From Drosophila persimilis (lineage: Eukaryota; Arthropoda; Insecta; Diptera; Drosophilidae), in contig NW_020825566.1 in assembly GCF_003286085.1 (NCBI RefSeq), forward strand, positions 1 to 64,000: a stretch of DNA of 64,000 bases. Direction: 5' to 3'. The position numbers and the translations under genes were made by a program. Of this stretch, positions 33,554-47,867 are shown piece after piece (the stretch's first letter is position 1; every line of letters begins with the position of its first letter). The notes beneath the pieces are model-generated. The model saw nothing but the letters and a program-made list of their open reading frames with translations, was not told where the DNA came from and did not search any database.

Positions 33554-35176
33554 AGAACCAGCGAGCGACCGAATGAATGAACGAATGAATGGATGAAATA
33601 AGCAGGGAAAATGACCAGCGACAATGACGTTGGCAAAACGGGAGCAAGCGGGAGCAAACGCTAGCAAACGGGGGAAAAAAAAGCAGAGGATCCTGCTTTG
33701 AATGGCTGTGGATGTGGTGAAGTGAAGTGAAAAAAGGCAACGCCGCGGGACAGCCAAAAGCGGTGACAGCGCCAGCGACAGGCGACAGGCGACCCCAGCA
33801 GGAGGACCGACCCGGACCGGACCGACGACGAGGACGAGGACGAGCGAAGGGAGCATAAGTTGAAATCATTTGTTGATGCCATGATGATAATTCGATTATG
33901 TGACATGGAGCGGCCGCTGGGGGAGAGCCGCTTTAAATGGAGTTCAGGGCCCCGGCCCCAAAAAAGTGACTAGGAAATGGAAATCCGGACAGCGAACGGT
34001 GGGAGAATGGCTAAAGAAAGGACACACAAATCAAATGGTTTTCGGCAGGCCTTGGTCCTGTTCGTTGAGTGAGTCTTTGCTTCAGCCGAGGACAAGGACC
34101 CGGATCCGGACTTGGCCAACTTTTGGACTCGGACACGGACACGGACACGGACTCGGGTTCACTTTCACGCAATAAAGTTTCGAGGCGGCGGTCACTTTTG
34201 AGGTTACGAGTATGCGTGCTTGTTTAATCCGCAATATACTGGCCCGGAGAATGGAGAGTGGACAACGGAGAACGGAGAACGGGCTGGTGGGTGCGGGACG
34301 GTGGGGGGGGACGCATGTTGCTATCAATGCCAGACTCGGTTACACATTTTGCGGTAGACAGACACCCCCACCCCCATCCCGCCCCCACATTCACAGTGTG
34401 GCATGTGGCATAACCGCGTGCGTGTGTGTGCCGTGCGTGTGTGTGTGTGTGTGTGTGTGGGTAAAATCATTCGCTTGCTCTCTGTGACAAACGTTCGCTT
34501 TTACGAAAAATTGTTGTAATTTCTGGCAGAACGAAACCGGGAAGGAGGAATCTCCCTCTCCCTCTCCCCCTCACCCTCGCTCCCCTTCTCTCTCTCGCTC
34601 TCCGCCGTACGAAAGCCATAAGAGAGCATATCGTAGTTTGGCCCGGCTGTTGCCTGTTGGCCGCTTTTTCGGGGCTAACCCAAAATGGATATGGCCTCCC
34701 CAGAATTCCAGTCTCCCCTCCCCTCCTCTCCGCTCCCCTCACCCCACTGTCTCTGCCTCCGTGTGTGCGCAATGATAGCGTGAATAATGTCTGCGTCATT
34801 TTTTCGTATATCTGTATATGTATATCCGTATCCGTATCCGTATATCCATCCATGTACGGCAATGCATTTGCGGATGAGTATTAAAGATGCCCACTAAGCA
34901 TCGTGCATGTGTGTGTGTGTGTAATCGGGGAATGAATGTTAGATTTATTTAATGTCAAGAGATCTTTCCATATGTGGGGGTGCCTGGGCGCCTGAGTGGG
35001 CCACGGATATGTCCAGGGAGGAGATCCACAGTCCACAATCCAGAGGAGACATTTGCAAAGGTTAAGCTGAGAGTTCTCATCTCTCACTCCCTCTCCCCCC
35101 CTCTCTCTCTCTGTCTCTCTTTGGAAAAGTTAGTTGCCTCGTTAAGGGGGGGGCGTGTCTGTTATGGCAGGAAGCA

Positions 35177-35217
35177 GGCAGGGCAGGGCCGGGCAGGGCA
35201 GGGCAGGGCAGGGCAGG
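35177..35217. repeat. Pentamer array (GGGCA)n
   Basis: About eight copies of gggca with one gggcc unit. Confidence 0.9.
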
Positions 35218-35893
35218 AGCTTTTTATGACCGAAACGTGTGGCTAGTGGGCTGGGGTTGGGCTATGCGGGTATTTGTGTGTGTGTGGTGTGTGTGTGTGT
35301 GTGTGTGTGAATAATTAACGAACGCATAATAGCCGTCAGAGTAGTCGGTAGTCGGGGACTCCAATGACTGGATATAAATTCACACAAGTTAATGGGCGGT
35401 GGAGATGCTTTTAAAAATAAAAAAAAAAAGTGAAGGAAAGAAAGGGGCAGGGCAGGGGCAGGGCAGGGGCAGGGCAGAGCGGTGAATGTGTTCTCTGGCG
35501 GAGGCTGAGATGAGACGAAAGTGCTACGAGAACGAGAACGAGAACGAGTACTAGAACGAGGCACGGGGTCATTAAACGTAATGGCGCACACGACAAAGTA
35601 TGCCACATGCCACATGCCACATGCCACGATAAATGGCCCGGGAGGTAGCGATTGGGTCAATTTATCGCTGAAATAGATCACAAATATGTTTTTATCTTCC
35701 TCGCTAACGACCCAATCGGTGGCCTTGGCATCAGAGATTGTGCCAAGGCAACCTCAAGACCCCCTCCACTCCCCCCAAAGCGGGCGTTTGCTGTTCGCTA
35801 AATTTGCTGCTTAATTGCAATCGAATCGAATTGGATTCCAATGAACTCCTCTCCGTCGGATTAACCTGAACATTACATTGTACAATAAATCAG

Positions 35894-35955
35894 TGGCAGG
35901 CAGGCAGGCAGGCAGGAGGCACGCAGGCAGGCACGCAGGACGCACGCAGGCAGGA
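35894..35955. repeat. (GGCA)n tetramer array with CACGCAGG interruptions
   Basis: Perfect GGCA copies at 35,895-35,915, then irregular cacgcaggcagg units. Confidence 0.85.
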
Positions 35956-37593
35956 CACATAAAACATTTCGGTTTATTAATTTCATTTCATTTCATTGTA
36001 TGCAAAATTTTGGAATAAAGCCTGCGGCCGAACGTAAATCGCTTAAATTAAAACAACACACAGCCGCCAGCCAGCGACAGCAAAAGGCGAAGGGAGTGGG
36101 GCTGGTGAGGGGTGCAAGGGGTGCAAGGGGTGCACGGGGGAATGGCAGGGGTGGCAGGCAGTAAAAACAATAAAAATATAAATAGTGTGGCCAACGCAGC
36201 TGGCAATAATGGTTACTGTATAATGTGACACCCTCTCGTACATTTACGTGTGTGTCACAGCCCCTCCCCCTCCCCCCTCTTCAATCTCTCTGGGCCACAA
36301 ATGGAGGCAGCAACAAGCTGACGCTCCCTCCTGCTCGCTTGAATCTGATTTATGCTGCGTGCAATTTAACATTTTTAATAATATTAAAATTACAAATTTA
36401 TACACATTTCCATTATGCATGTGTGCGTGTGTGCCTGTGTGTGTGTGTGTGTGTGGGGTCTCTTAGGTGTTGTAGTCCAATAAACACCGAAGAAGGCAAC
36501 GGCCGGGAAGGGGGGAGTGTGGCTTGATTTCATTTTAATTGGCTTTCCGGACCGCTGGGCTGGCATCTCTGGGATCTTCGTTCCACGCCCCCACCCACGC
36601 CCACGCCCACGCCCACGAAAAGGACCCAAATATAGGCCCAATGGAAAATCCTCTTCTTGTAATTAAAAATCATTCTCAAGTGTGGAAAAGACGCACCGAA
36701 GAATCGGGCAACTTTTCTTCCCCCAAATGGGGATTCAATATTTAGTTCCACCTCCCCCACCCCACCCCGTCTCTGCAGACCTCCGACCCACGCAACAATT
36801 GTGTGTTAAGTACTTTTTGAGTAATGACCCCCCCTCCCAGCGGGGTGTGGTGGTCCGACCTGCCGACCAATTTGCATGGCCGTTAATGAACATTTGCTAA
36901 TATTTTGAGCACTAAAAAACAGTGCCACCGCCACCGGCACCGCCACTGTCCCCCCAGGCCGGGGCCCCCCTGTTCGGGGGCGCCAAAGCGTGCGACAATC
37001 AAATAAAAGTACATGCAAAACACATAAAGGCGCATAAAGGCGCATAAAGGGGTATCCCAGTCGTTCTTTTTTGTTGTTTCTGTGCTTCTCCGTTCTCGCA
37101 TTTTAATGGTTGGAGAGCGCGACGATTGCTCGAAACAAACAGGTGAATGGGGGAGTGGGGCAGGGGGCAGGGGTAACGGGTTTAGTCAGGGAGGAAGCTC
37201 CCGCCATGTTGGTAATGGAGTTTGCAAACAAACATGGCCGCCGGGGAAAAATCACATAATTTACACGTTTGCATTTAAGTATTAAGTGGGTAGGGGACCC
37301 CGGTGGTGCCCCATCCACATCCCCAACCAGGGACCGGGACTGGGACTGGGCCTGGCACTGGGCTTGGGCCTGGCACTGGGCTTGGGCCTGGCCCTGGGAT
37401 GGCAAAGTGTTTCGTTTACTTTTACCGCATTTGTTTGCAGAGACCTCGCCAGTCGCTTCACTCCCTTCTGCTCCGACGATCCGCTCTTCGTGTGAAGGTA
37501 TTTCAGGCGGACGGGAGGACGGGAGGACGGTAGGACGGGCAGAGTTTTATGTGCAGAGGAAGCAATTTTTGGGTCGACTTTATTGCCCCTGTC

Positions 37594-37628
37594 GACGTCG
37601 TCGTCGTCGTCGTCGTCATCATCATCGG
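37594..37628. repeat. (GTC)n trinucleotide array passing into (ATC)n
   Basis: Repeated gtcgtcgtc changes to atcatcatc at the 3' end. It lies in the long intron and is not coding. Confidence 0.9.
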
Positions 37629-39009
37629 TGTTGATGTTGATTTTAAAGCGTTTAATGGCCCTGCGTCTCAACGAAATTGAAAAGAAAACCCCCCAAAAGA
37701 GGAGCCGATGCAGCAGTGGCAGCAGTGGCAGCAGGAAGAAGATCTGGGTTTATATGTTTGAACAAAGTGTTGGGATTTCAAAAGATTTGCTCTGGAATTT
37801 GATGGGGTTGTTTCTTGTGCCTTGTGCCTTGTGTCTTGTGTCTTTGGGCTGAGCCCTCCTGCGCCCATAAACGGCAGAAGGAGATGCCAGAAAAGGGTCT
37901 TATGATGGATTGACAATGGGAGGGCCTGGCGGCGTTTCGGGGGTTGCAAATGTAGGGCAAGGAAATGCGATAAAGGCCGCCTTCACCGTCACCACCAAGA
38001 CGAGGCCGTGCCAAAATGAAAGCCCCATCGACGGGTAGACAAAAAGTGTAAACTGTCACATCCACTACACCATCTAATCCCGCATTCATGGCGGGGCAGG
38101 GGTCGGCGGTGGGCTGTGCTGTGGTTTAATATGTTTTAGACATAATGCACAAATGGCAGAGAACTGGGTGGCTTCTAGGCCCCGTCCTGGCTGCAAGGAC
38201 TGCTGGTAATTACAGACGTAAGTGGCCGGCAAATTGCCGCGTATGTCTGGCTCTTGGCTCTTGGCTGTCTATCCCTTTTGTTGTTCTCTGGCTTATAATC
38301 AAAAATTCCATTTAAAACTTTAAACTCATTACTAAATGTTTAATGTGCGCCCATCGTTTCACGCTCTTCCTGCCTGCTGTTGCTGCTGTTGTTGTTGCAC
38401 GATAAATCACACAAACAAAAAATTCCGCAATTTGTTAGGCGCGCAAAAGGCAGCAAGACAGACAGACAGACAGGACAATAAAGGACTTGGGTCTTGGCTC
38501 TAACGATGCGGCAACCTGTCGACGTTCGTGCCTCCAAAAAAAGGGTCGCCGTCCTCGTCGCCATATTGTTTCGAGCAGGCGGCGCACAGCAGGCGACCTG
38601 AGTACCGGAGTACCGAATCACCGGAGCACCGAAGCACCGGAGCACCCAGTGCCGTTCCGTACCGCCTCGAGCACTAATCAAGTGTGTGGAGTGGACGGAG
38701 TCGCGGCTTTAAAACCTATTCCGAGTGCCTGCCAGTCGGAATCCGTAACCATTCGTATCCGGCGTATCCCTGGCCTGCTTTAAGGCGGAATGCGGCACGG
38801 GGGAAGCAACTTTCGGCACGATTTGCATGTAAATTAATTGCCCAGCCCTTGCCTCTCCTCTCCTCTCCACTCCCCGCCCCGTGGCCCGTGCAGCGAGTGA
38901 GATTTTCCGCCTCCCCCGCCGTCCTGCTGGAGCAGCCCTCGGGGCCAGATAAGTCGTATAAATTATAGCAATTTAATAAGTTTTAAATATACGCATCCGG
39001 CTGACTCCA

Positions 39010-39041
<32 letters not shown>

Positions 39042-40804
39042 TTGTCTTTGTGTGTCTGTTGTGTGTCTCCCCTCCCCCCCCCGCCCAAAAAAAGTTGGTA
39101 AAATCTTTGCAGCAAAGTTTACCCCCTCCGTTCCACCCCCACCCCAGTGGAGGGTGGAGTCTTGAGACGGTTGTCCTGGGAGTCCTGCTCCCTGGTCGTG
39201 CTCCGTCTCGCTGCTATAACTCAAGACAAAAACTGTTGCCGATTAAAATTGTCGGTTGGGCATTAATTTTATGTCACGATGCGCTCGCAGGCAACGTGCC
39301 GTGTGATAAGGTGTCCGTCGACTGCTTCCATCCCCCCCTCCACCCACTACTTTGGGGATGGGATGCTGCTCGGGATGATGCCACCTTTTACAGTTCTGGC
39401 TCTAAATGAGTTTATGCAAGTGTGAAAATAAGTCTTTTAATGGCCCGGGCGGGCAGTTAATGAGTTGAAAGTGGCGAGGCACGTGGATTACGCTCCTTTG
39501 TTCTGGCTCCTGGACGCTCCCCCCCTCGCTCCTTGTTTTCCTTCTTGTTTTCCGCACAGTGGATGGAGGGGGCGGGGTGGGGTGGGGGTGGGGGTGGGAA
39601 AACAAAACTTAATTTGTTGTTGCAGGTGAGACGAATAAATTATTTGATAACAGTTTCAGTTTTCGCAGCATAAATAAGATTTTCCCGAGCATTGGTCTTT
39701 GTTTGGCCAAGGGGGGCACCCCGTTTGGGGCTGGGGCTGGGGTTGGGGCTGGGTTTGCTTTTGGTTTTGGTTTGTTTGCCGTTAGTCGCTTAATGCCGGG
39801 GCTTAATAGTGTAGCGTCGGGCGGGGGGTGTGGCTCTAGCTTTACCTTTACCGTTTGTCTCTCTCTCTCTCTCTCTCTCTCGCTCTCTCCCTCTCGCTCT
39901 GTATTTTGATTGTTTGCCTCGTTCAAATATTGTTTTAGATTAAATTTTATGCCAGCGACTGGAGGAGCTTGTCTCTCCCGCAACCCCTTTTCGCCCCCCC
40001 CCCTACCCCTACCCCCTTTCGCCACCCCCTTTCCAATCAACATTTTGTGTCGCCAATCAGCATTCGCACACATGTAATTGGACACGTAAGGATAACAATT
40101 CATGGCTCCCGGCGCCCCCCGCGCTCCCGGCTCCTGGCCAAGGATAGTCCGTGTGTTGTGGAGTGTCCCTGGACTTTTAGTGCGGTCCTGCGGACTGGCC
40201 TGCATGTAATTACAAAGCAAAACTTTTGCATATAATTTTTGACAAAAAACGCAAAAACTTTTTCAATAACAGAAATTCGCAAACAAAAAGAGACGGAGAC
40301 AGCGAGAGAGAGAGAGAGAGAGAGACAGAGACGAAAGGGAGATGGCAATGCCAAAAGGCAACTGTAAAAAAGTTGGCAATAAAAACGCCAATGGCCAGGA
40401 ACGACGTCACACAACTGCATGGGGCAGGGGCAGGGGCAGTCGGGGGGGAGGGGCATCTAGCCCCGGGGGCTACGTGAGGTGCCTGGGCAATGCAAATGTT
40501 TAATAAACTTTTTCAAATAAAAATTTATCTACGTTGACGTGCAATTTTTAGACCAATTAAACTGCTGTTCGACGCTCCAAAGAAGCTACAAGAGCGAGGC
40601 AGGGCGGGAGAGCACTGCTACGTGCCTTATTTGCTCTCTTGCTGTCTTCCGTGTGTGTGTCGGAGTTTGTTGCATACTTGAGGGGGCGGGGCGGGGGCGG
40701 GGGCGCTGCTTATAATTACGACGCGCGTAAATTCCCATTTAATTCGCACAAGGACTCTCTCCGGCAGCCTCCGCCTTTCCGGTTTGAAATTTTAATCAGC
40801 CTAA

Positions 40805-40839
40805 GGGGGGAAGGGGGGGGGGGGGGGGGGGGGGGGGGG
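40805..40839. repeat. Long poly-G tract
   Basis: Six Gs, AA, then 27 Gs. Its length in this sequence may be unreliable. Confidence 0.85.
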
Positions 40840-42349
40840 ACGGACTGTGGAAACCCGCTTTCGGAAAACTAATAACAATAATTGCGATAAAGCCAGCATT
40901 AAATGCAATGCAATAAATGCGAGAACAAAAAATACAACAACAAAAAAAAAATAACAAATAAATATATATATTTTAATTACGTATTTAAATGTGTTTGCTT
41001 GTTGGTTCGGCAAAAGGTAAAAAGTACAAACAAAAAAATACATATACAAATAAAAATAAAAATAAATATATATAAATACTGGGATTGGGGCTGGGCGGTG
41101 GTGTGGGGGGCCGTGGCTGGGGCTGGGCCTTTTGTTTTCGATTTAATGAACTGTAAAGCGCAGCCATATTTATGGCTGTTGCATCTCTGTTTTTTGTTCA
41201 TTTTTTTTTTACCTTATTGTTTATTTGCACATTTGAGTGTTTTTGTTGTTGTTGGATGCCGTGTGGCTTTCGTTCTTTATCATTTTAATGCATTTAAATG
41301 AAATTACAGCAAACGTTGTTTTTATCACAGTTATTATTATTATTTGTATTATTTTCTGCTGTCCCCCCCCAGCCCCCCCCGGCCGACCCTTTGCCTTTTT
41401 GCCTATTTTATAGTCAATAAACATTGTCAGCCTTATCGCCTTTAATTGAAATTAATTTCTGCCAATGTCCTGTACCTGTGTCCCGTGTCCCGTGTCCTGT
41501 GTCGGTGTCAGTGTCGTTGTATTCCTGCCACGGACAGGGCTAGAAAGACAGCTCTCTGCCCGCTCTCTCTCTCTCTCTCTCAGAGAACCCCCCACTGCAG
41601 CCCCCCAAAAAAAGATGTGCGCTGGCATTTAATCATTAAACGGCAGCCGGCAGGTCGGACATCAATTATTGTCTCATAAAAAGTAATTTATATTAAAATC
41701 AAACCGCTTATAATTTCATTATGTTGATATACATATACGAGGCGAGTGGCCAGACGGAGGAGCAGGGGGAACGGGGGGAGCATAACGGAGCGGAGGAGCC
41801 ATTAAAGTTTGCCGCGCGGCAGACATTTTGTAATAAAGTTTGTGTTAATTAACAGAACGGCACACAGCGGCAGCGGCGGCGGCAAAAAGCAGAAACGGAA
41901 ACGCAAAAGAAACAACAAACACTCGTATATCTGCTCGGTGCTCCACTGGCTCCACTGGCTCCACTGGCTCCTGTGGCTCCTCCGGCTGCCCTCCTCCTTC
42001 GCCGGGATCCTGCATGCACTTGCAATATTTAAATTCAATTGCATACTTTCGAGCGCACTGCACTCGTCCGGCCACATGGCGCATACTTAATGAACCATGG
42101 CCAGACCCCCCCGCCACCACCACCCCCCGCGTGTTCCGCTGCATATTTTATTTGCTCTCTGGCTTGTGTCTGAAAAATACCTGCATAAAAACAGACACGC
42201 ACACATCTCTGTGGCATTGCGATTTTCCGCCATAAACGCCGCACTAATAAAAATCATTTCGAAGAACAACAAAAAATCGGTTTGCCATTATATTTAATAA
42301 AGTTCAACTGACGGCGACAACGAGGAGCCGCCGCAAAAAGAACAGGCCA

Positions 42350-42392
42350 CGGGGCGCACGGGGCGCACAGGGCGCACGGGGCGCACAGGGCG
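42350..42392. repeat. Minisatellite (GGGGCGCACA)n
   Basis: Five copies of ggggcgcac/agggcgcac, 9-10 bases each. Confidence 0.85.
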
Positions 42393-45161
42393 TCCACGGC
42401 ACAGGTGTCTGGGTAATTGGCCAATTGGCTGCCCAGCGGACGGACGGGTGGAGGCTGGCGTTCAATGTGATCGAATAAAATGGTGGCAAGACTAAGGCGG
42501 AACCACCACCAGGCATCCGATCCTAGGCGGGTGTCTTCGGTGGCTTCTTTGGGCCCATCGGAGATGCTCGCAAGACAGCCAGGATCCCGGCTTCCCCTCC
42601 AAATAGGCGTTCGTCTACGGATATCCTTTGGATTGGATCATCTTTACTTATGGCGCCTGCCGCCTGCCGCCTGTTGCCTATTTCCTATGGATCGTACCTC
42701 TGATTCCTGTCTGAACATCCATCCTTGGGTGGAAATTCTTAAACGAAACGTGCACTCTCCTCCCCCTCTTTGCCACCCTCTGGCAGCCCCCTCCAACCGT
42801 AGCAGTAAATAGATTAAATGCGATTAAAATTGTCATTAACATTTACAGTTCCCAGGGCTTTTGGCGTGTCAATTAATATTGCTTTAATGTTATTGCCAAT
42901 AATTGTCATAATTCATGTTTGTTGCTGTTGCTTTTGTTGTCGCTTTTTTTTTTCCTTACTAAAACAGGGCATTATTTATGAGTGGTTTTTGTAGCAATTT
43001 TTAATATTTTTACAGCATTTAATTGTTTTAATTCTGTGTGTGTGTGTGTGTGTGTGTGCGCCATAATGGCCATTAAATATGAGAAGCGGTAGTGGCAGCG
43101 GCAGTGGCAGCGGCATGAGCATCCAGGATAATGTTAAATGGATTTGACAGTATTCTGGATATATTCTCGTATATCGGGGAAAATTTTAATACTGAAATTA
43201 ATAGTTTTTCTATGCGTGGGCGGCTCTGCCCTCTAATTGTCAGGCAAATTAATTATATTACAATTTGACTTTTTCCCCGGGGGTCACCCCTGCCCCTGCC
43301 ACAACCCCCCAACGCCGCCAGCCAAAAGTCAAGTGGTTGGTGGGGCAGGGGGGGGCGACCACTGCCGGAGGTTTAATGGCAAAATATTAACTGAATAAAT
43401 GTTAAAATTATGACAATTTATACAGGGTCGGGGGGGCGGGGGGGAGCCCATAAATGCTGGAATTTATTGGGCGATAAACCGATTGGAGATCGGGGGACTG
43501 GGGACTGAGGACTGGGGGGGGGGGGCGGAAACTACACAAAGTGTTGGCATATATTAATATTAATATAAATACAAATATTAATATTAATTCGGATTAGCAA
43601 TTCCCGCTTTAATGGATTTTAGATAGTCCTTTGAGATTCAGAAGGATCGAAAGTTTTCCCTGGCATCCGAGGATTTATTAGCTCTTTGACACAGTGAGGG
43701 TGGAGAGAGGGGTGCCCCCTTTCTGGTCTGGTTGAGAAGAGCTGACACTCGAATATGATTTCATTTCATTTGCATTCGCATGTCCCGTTTTTTTTTTTTT
43801 GGGCGGGGGAAACTTATTTATTACGAGATCCTGGGCATGTGTTTGCCACGACAACTAAGCCCACATGCCACCAGTCCTGCCACACCCTCCTTCTCGTTCT
43901 CCCTCTGCTGCTGCTGCACTTTAAAAGCCATTAAAATGGCCAACAGGCTATAGAGGCTTGCTGCTGGCCGGCTGCTGGCTGTCCATGAAATGTTTCCCTT
44001 CCAAAGTGCTCTCCGGTCTGTGTCTGTGTCTGTGTCCGTAGCCGGGCAGCGCCGTTAATTTCATCAGAGCTACTGGTAATTGCGTGTATGGAGTTGCAGT
44101 TCTCCAGCTCCAGCTCCAGCTCCAGCTCCTGCTCCAGGACGAGGACCACCAGACAGAGCAGGACTAGGAGCAGGAGGAGGCGGAGGAGAAGGAGCAGCGG
44201 GTGGAGTAGCAGTGTTTTGGTTTCTGTTTTTGCGTTGCGTTGCGTGGCGTCCACAGAAAATATGCAATAAATGGGGAGCGAAGCACATAGCCGTAGAGCC
44301 AGAGCCAGAGGCAGAGGCAGAGGCAGGTTCCTGCCGCAAGGGGTGACGGCTCTCGTGGATGCCGATGCCGATGCCGCTGGCCCACCGACTGGCTACAATT
44401 TATTATATTAAGTATTAATGTTGGTCCTCTCCAATCCCACCACCCCCCTCCCCCTGCCTCTGTGGCGCTGTGTGTATGCATAATCCGAAAGCCAAAAGTA
44501 ATTATATTAAGTAATTGATGAATTTGCCCTTTTCCGCGACGAGCCAAGGCCCCTGCTCTCTGCTCCCTGCTCCCTGCAGGAGCTCGAGGGGATGGGGCGG
44601 CCACCGCCAGACGAATGGCAGACAGAAGGATGGACGACCCACAGACAGACAGAGCAATGTTCGAGGATAGTTCGGGGCAAATAAAATTTAATAAAGCGCC
44701 AAATAAAAATTTATTATATGTCATTTTCAGGCGCACTGCGACAGCGATATCCCACCCCCATTCCCTCCCCTGCTCCCACCCCAAACAATGACCCGAGAAT
44801 TTTTTTGATTTGCTCATCAGATGGCCGACTCATATCCGGCTCTCAGTGGCCCGAGGGGGGTGGGGAGGGGGGAGGGGGGAGGGCTGTGTGGCTAAGCTTT
44901 AAGAGGTTTTCCCCGAGATATCCCCAAGATTTATTTGCACATTTTAAATTTGATTGAAATAAATTGTGCTGCTTATGGAGATAGGCACTCGTTTGTGCGT
45001 GGGAGGGGGCCCCCCTTTGGGGGGGGTGCGGCGATCCACAGCAGGACCTTAGCACTCATTAAGTAATCGAAATGGAAATCGCAATCGCAATCGGTAAGAA
45101 AGGAAGAGACGACTACAATATATATTCCCCGATAATGGCACTTTTTATGGTCACTTATCGC

Positions 45162-45196
45162 ATCGCATGGCATCGCATGGCATCGCATGGCATCGA
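45162..45196. repeat. 10-bp array (CATCGCATGG)n
   Basis: Three and a half exact copies. Confidence 0.9.
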
Positions 45197-47831
45197 GGAC
45201 AATAAATGTCACTGTACCGAACAGAACCGAACCGAACAGTTTTCTGTTTTTCTGTTTTTCTTTTGGGAGAAAAGTAAGTGAATATAACGACGATTCCCCC
45301 GCCCCACGCGCCCCAAATGAAACTTTTCTCGTACGCTTATCGGGGAGGGGGGGGGGGAGGCAAAAGCAAATAGGAAAACGCCACACCCCCTCCCTAGCCA
45401 CCAAAAAGGGGAAAAGTTGCGCGAAATTTATTGGTGGAAATTGGCCAAAAAGTCAAAGTCGAAGCAGTAGAACGAACTTTAACGAAACGATACCAAAGTT
45501 TATTACTCAATTACAAAACCATCAAAACGAAAACGAAACGAAACGAAGCCACCAGCGGAGGCAGCGGGGGTGGAGCGGGTGAGGGGGGGGAGTCGAGTGG
45601 GAATCCGAAAGATAAATGAAATTGATAAGCGCGTAATTTATGTTTGGATTTCGTTTTATTCTGTCATTAACGCACTGTTGCCGCCTCGCTGGCCCCCACT
45701 CACTGGCCACTGGCCTTGCCCCATCGATTTCTGTGTCTGAGACAGAGAGAGAGAGAGAGTGAGAGGCGGGTCCTGCCACACAATCGATCAAACGACCGAA
45801 ACGATTCTAAACCGATCGGAATTTTGCATTTTGTGGCTCGGTTTCTGCGGGTCCCCTGCCAGATGTCGTTGGGTCGCGTGGCGTGGGGCGTGGGGCAGGG
45901 GCAGGGGCAGGGGTTGCACCAGCATTATGCATAAATAATTTCGAGGCAGCGGACAACAAGGGGGGGGGGACGCTCGAGGAGCATAATGAAAAATTGAAAC
46001 ATGAAAATTGTCAAAAACAGCGACAGCAACGAGCGGGCGGGGCAGCGGCTGTGGGTGGCTGTGGGTGGTGGGTGGTGGGTGGCACATTACCTGTCAGGCT
46101 CGGCCGGAAATGAAATTTTGCAATGATAGCAGGGGGGGTGAGGGAAAGTGGGGCTGGGGGCTGGGTGGGGGCCGTTCAACCGCATACATCAATGAATGCA
46201 TGCGAGACAAAGCGGAGCGGAGCGGAATGGTGGGGCGGAGTGTGCCGGGGGTGGTGGGGGCTTGGGGCCAGCGATGGCGTCTGACAATTTTGACAATTTT
46301 CGTTATGCAATCAAAATGACGGCTTATGACAAAAGCCGTTCTACACTCCGCGCCCTCCGTCTGTCAAACAAAGAACAAAAACTACGAAAAGGGGAAAAAT
46401 CTGTGCAGAATCGTAGATACGGGCACGTGGCCTGGTCTGCGGATCGTATCCCCTCTAGGACGAGCCGGAAGTTAATTGAAAATGATGATAACATCGCCCA
46501 AATGTGTAATTGTTTGTTAACTGTTGCATAAACAGACCAGACCACACCCCACCACACATTGAATTAGTGGAGTCCCCCTCCCCCCCCCGCTCTTGATTCT
46601 CCTCCTTGGACTCCAAAGTGAAATTCATTAGCGTCACGTCTGCTCTGTTAGCACCTGTCCGACACGCGCAGAAAGACGCTGAAGATTTGGCTTTTATTTT
46701 TTCCCGGGTTTTCCAGTCGCCACGGAAAATCCCACTAAATCAATTCAATTCAATTACAAAATGTTTTCCCCCGCCCCCTCACGCTTGCCTTCAAAGAGGG
46801 ATGCGATACGCGTTTTTTGTAGCATACTTTTGCGGGCCATCAACGAAAATTGGCTTTTAATCAACGTCCCACCCCCTCCCCCTCGCCACCAGCCAGATGT
46901 CGGCGGCTTAGCGGCTGATTGGATTGTGGCTAAACTGGTAGAGAGGGGCAGAGGGGAGATAGAGAGCGTTTTTTGTACATCTAATTAAAACGGAGCGAAG
47001 CCAAGGCAACCCAAAGGTCGAAACCCAAAAGCCAAAGCCAAATCAAATCGACGACAGCTGAGACGAAGGTTTTTTGTCTTTCGAGGAAGCAGAGCAAAAA
47101 AAGAAGTGGAGATGTGGTGCCCCCCCATAAAGGCTCTGGCAAATTAGCAGCCAGGGCCAGGGCCAGGTCCAATGCCAGGTGCCAAGTGCTAAACGCACTA
47201 AACACCTCCCCCTCCCCCCACCCGACCCTGTACATTCTGTGGTAATAAATCTTGGCCTGGCCTCCACTTCAGTTCAAGTTTAATTTCAATTTCAATTTCA
47301 ATTTTTCCTGTGTTCCACATACAACAACAACAAAAAAAGAAGGTAATTAGGAGGCACGTTTTTTCCAACCTTTCCTTCGAGAAAGGAAGGGCGGGAGAGG
47401 GAGAGGGAGAGGGAGGGAGGGAGAGTGGGGGCGAGAGTTTCATTAAAATGGAGCGTTATTTATTTATTTGCGAGGCGAGTTTCCTTGTGATTTGAGTGTT
47501 GCGGTAATTAAAATGACATTATTCAAAGTTCCAATGCCCCAAAAAAGAAAAGGGTCGCCTTCGGGGCCACTGGGGGTTTCCAGGGCCAGGCGGTTGATGG
47601 GCGTTTATTACTCAAAGGGGGGCAAAGGGGGGCAAGGGCGGCAAAGGCGGCAAAAGCGGATGATATTGTGTCTAGATGAGGCTTTAACCCTCTCCCATTC
47701 GTGGGTTTTCTTTGGGCAAGAAATCAGAAAACGATTAGACCAAGATTTGACTTTGATGGCGCCTACAACCCCCCTGCCCCCTGGCCACCCTGCCCGCTGC
47801 CGGGCCTGTGCAGGCAGACAAATTTAATCCG

Positions 47832-47867
47832 CATCGGCATCGGCATCGGCATCGGCATCGGCATTCG
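47832..47867. repeat. Hexamer array (GCATCG)n
   Basis: Six copies, the last reading gcattcg. Confidence 0.9.
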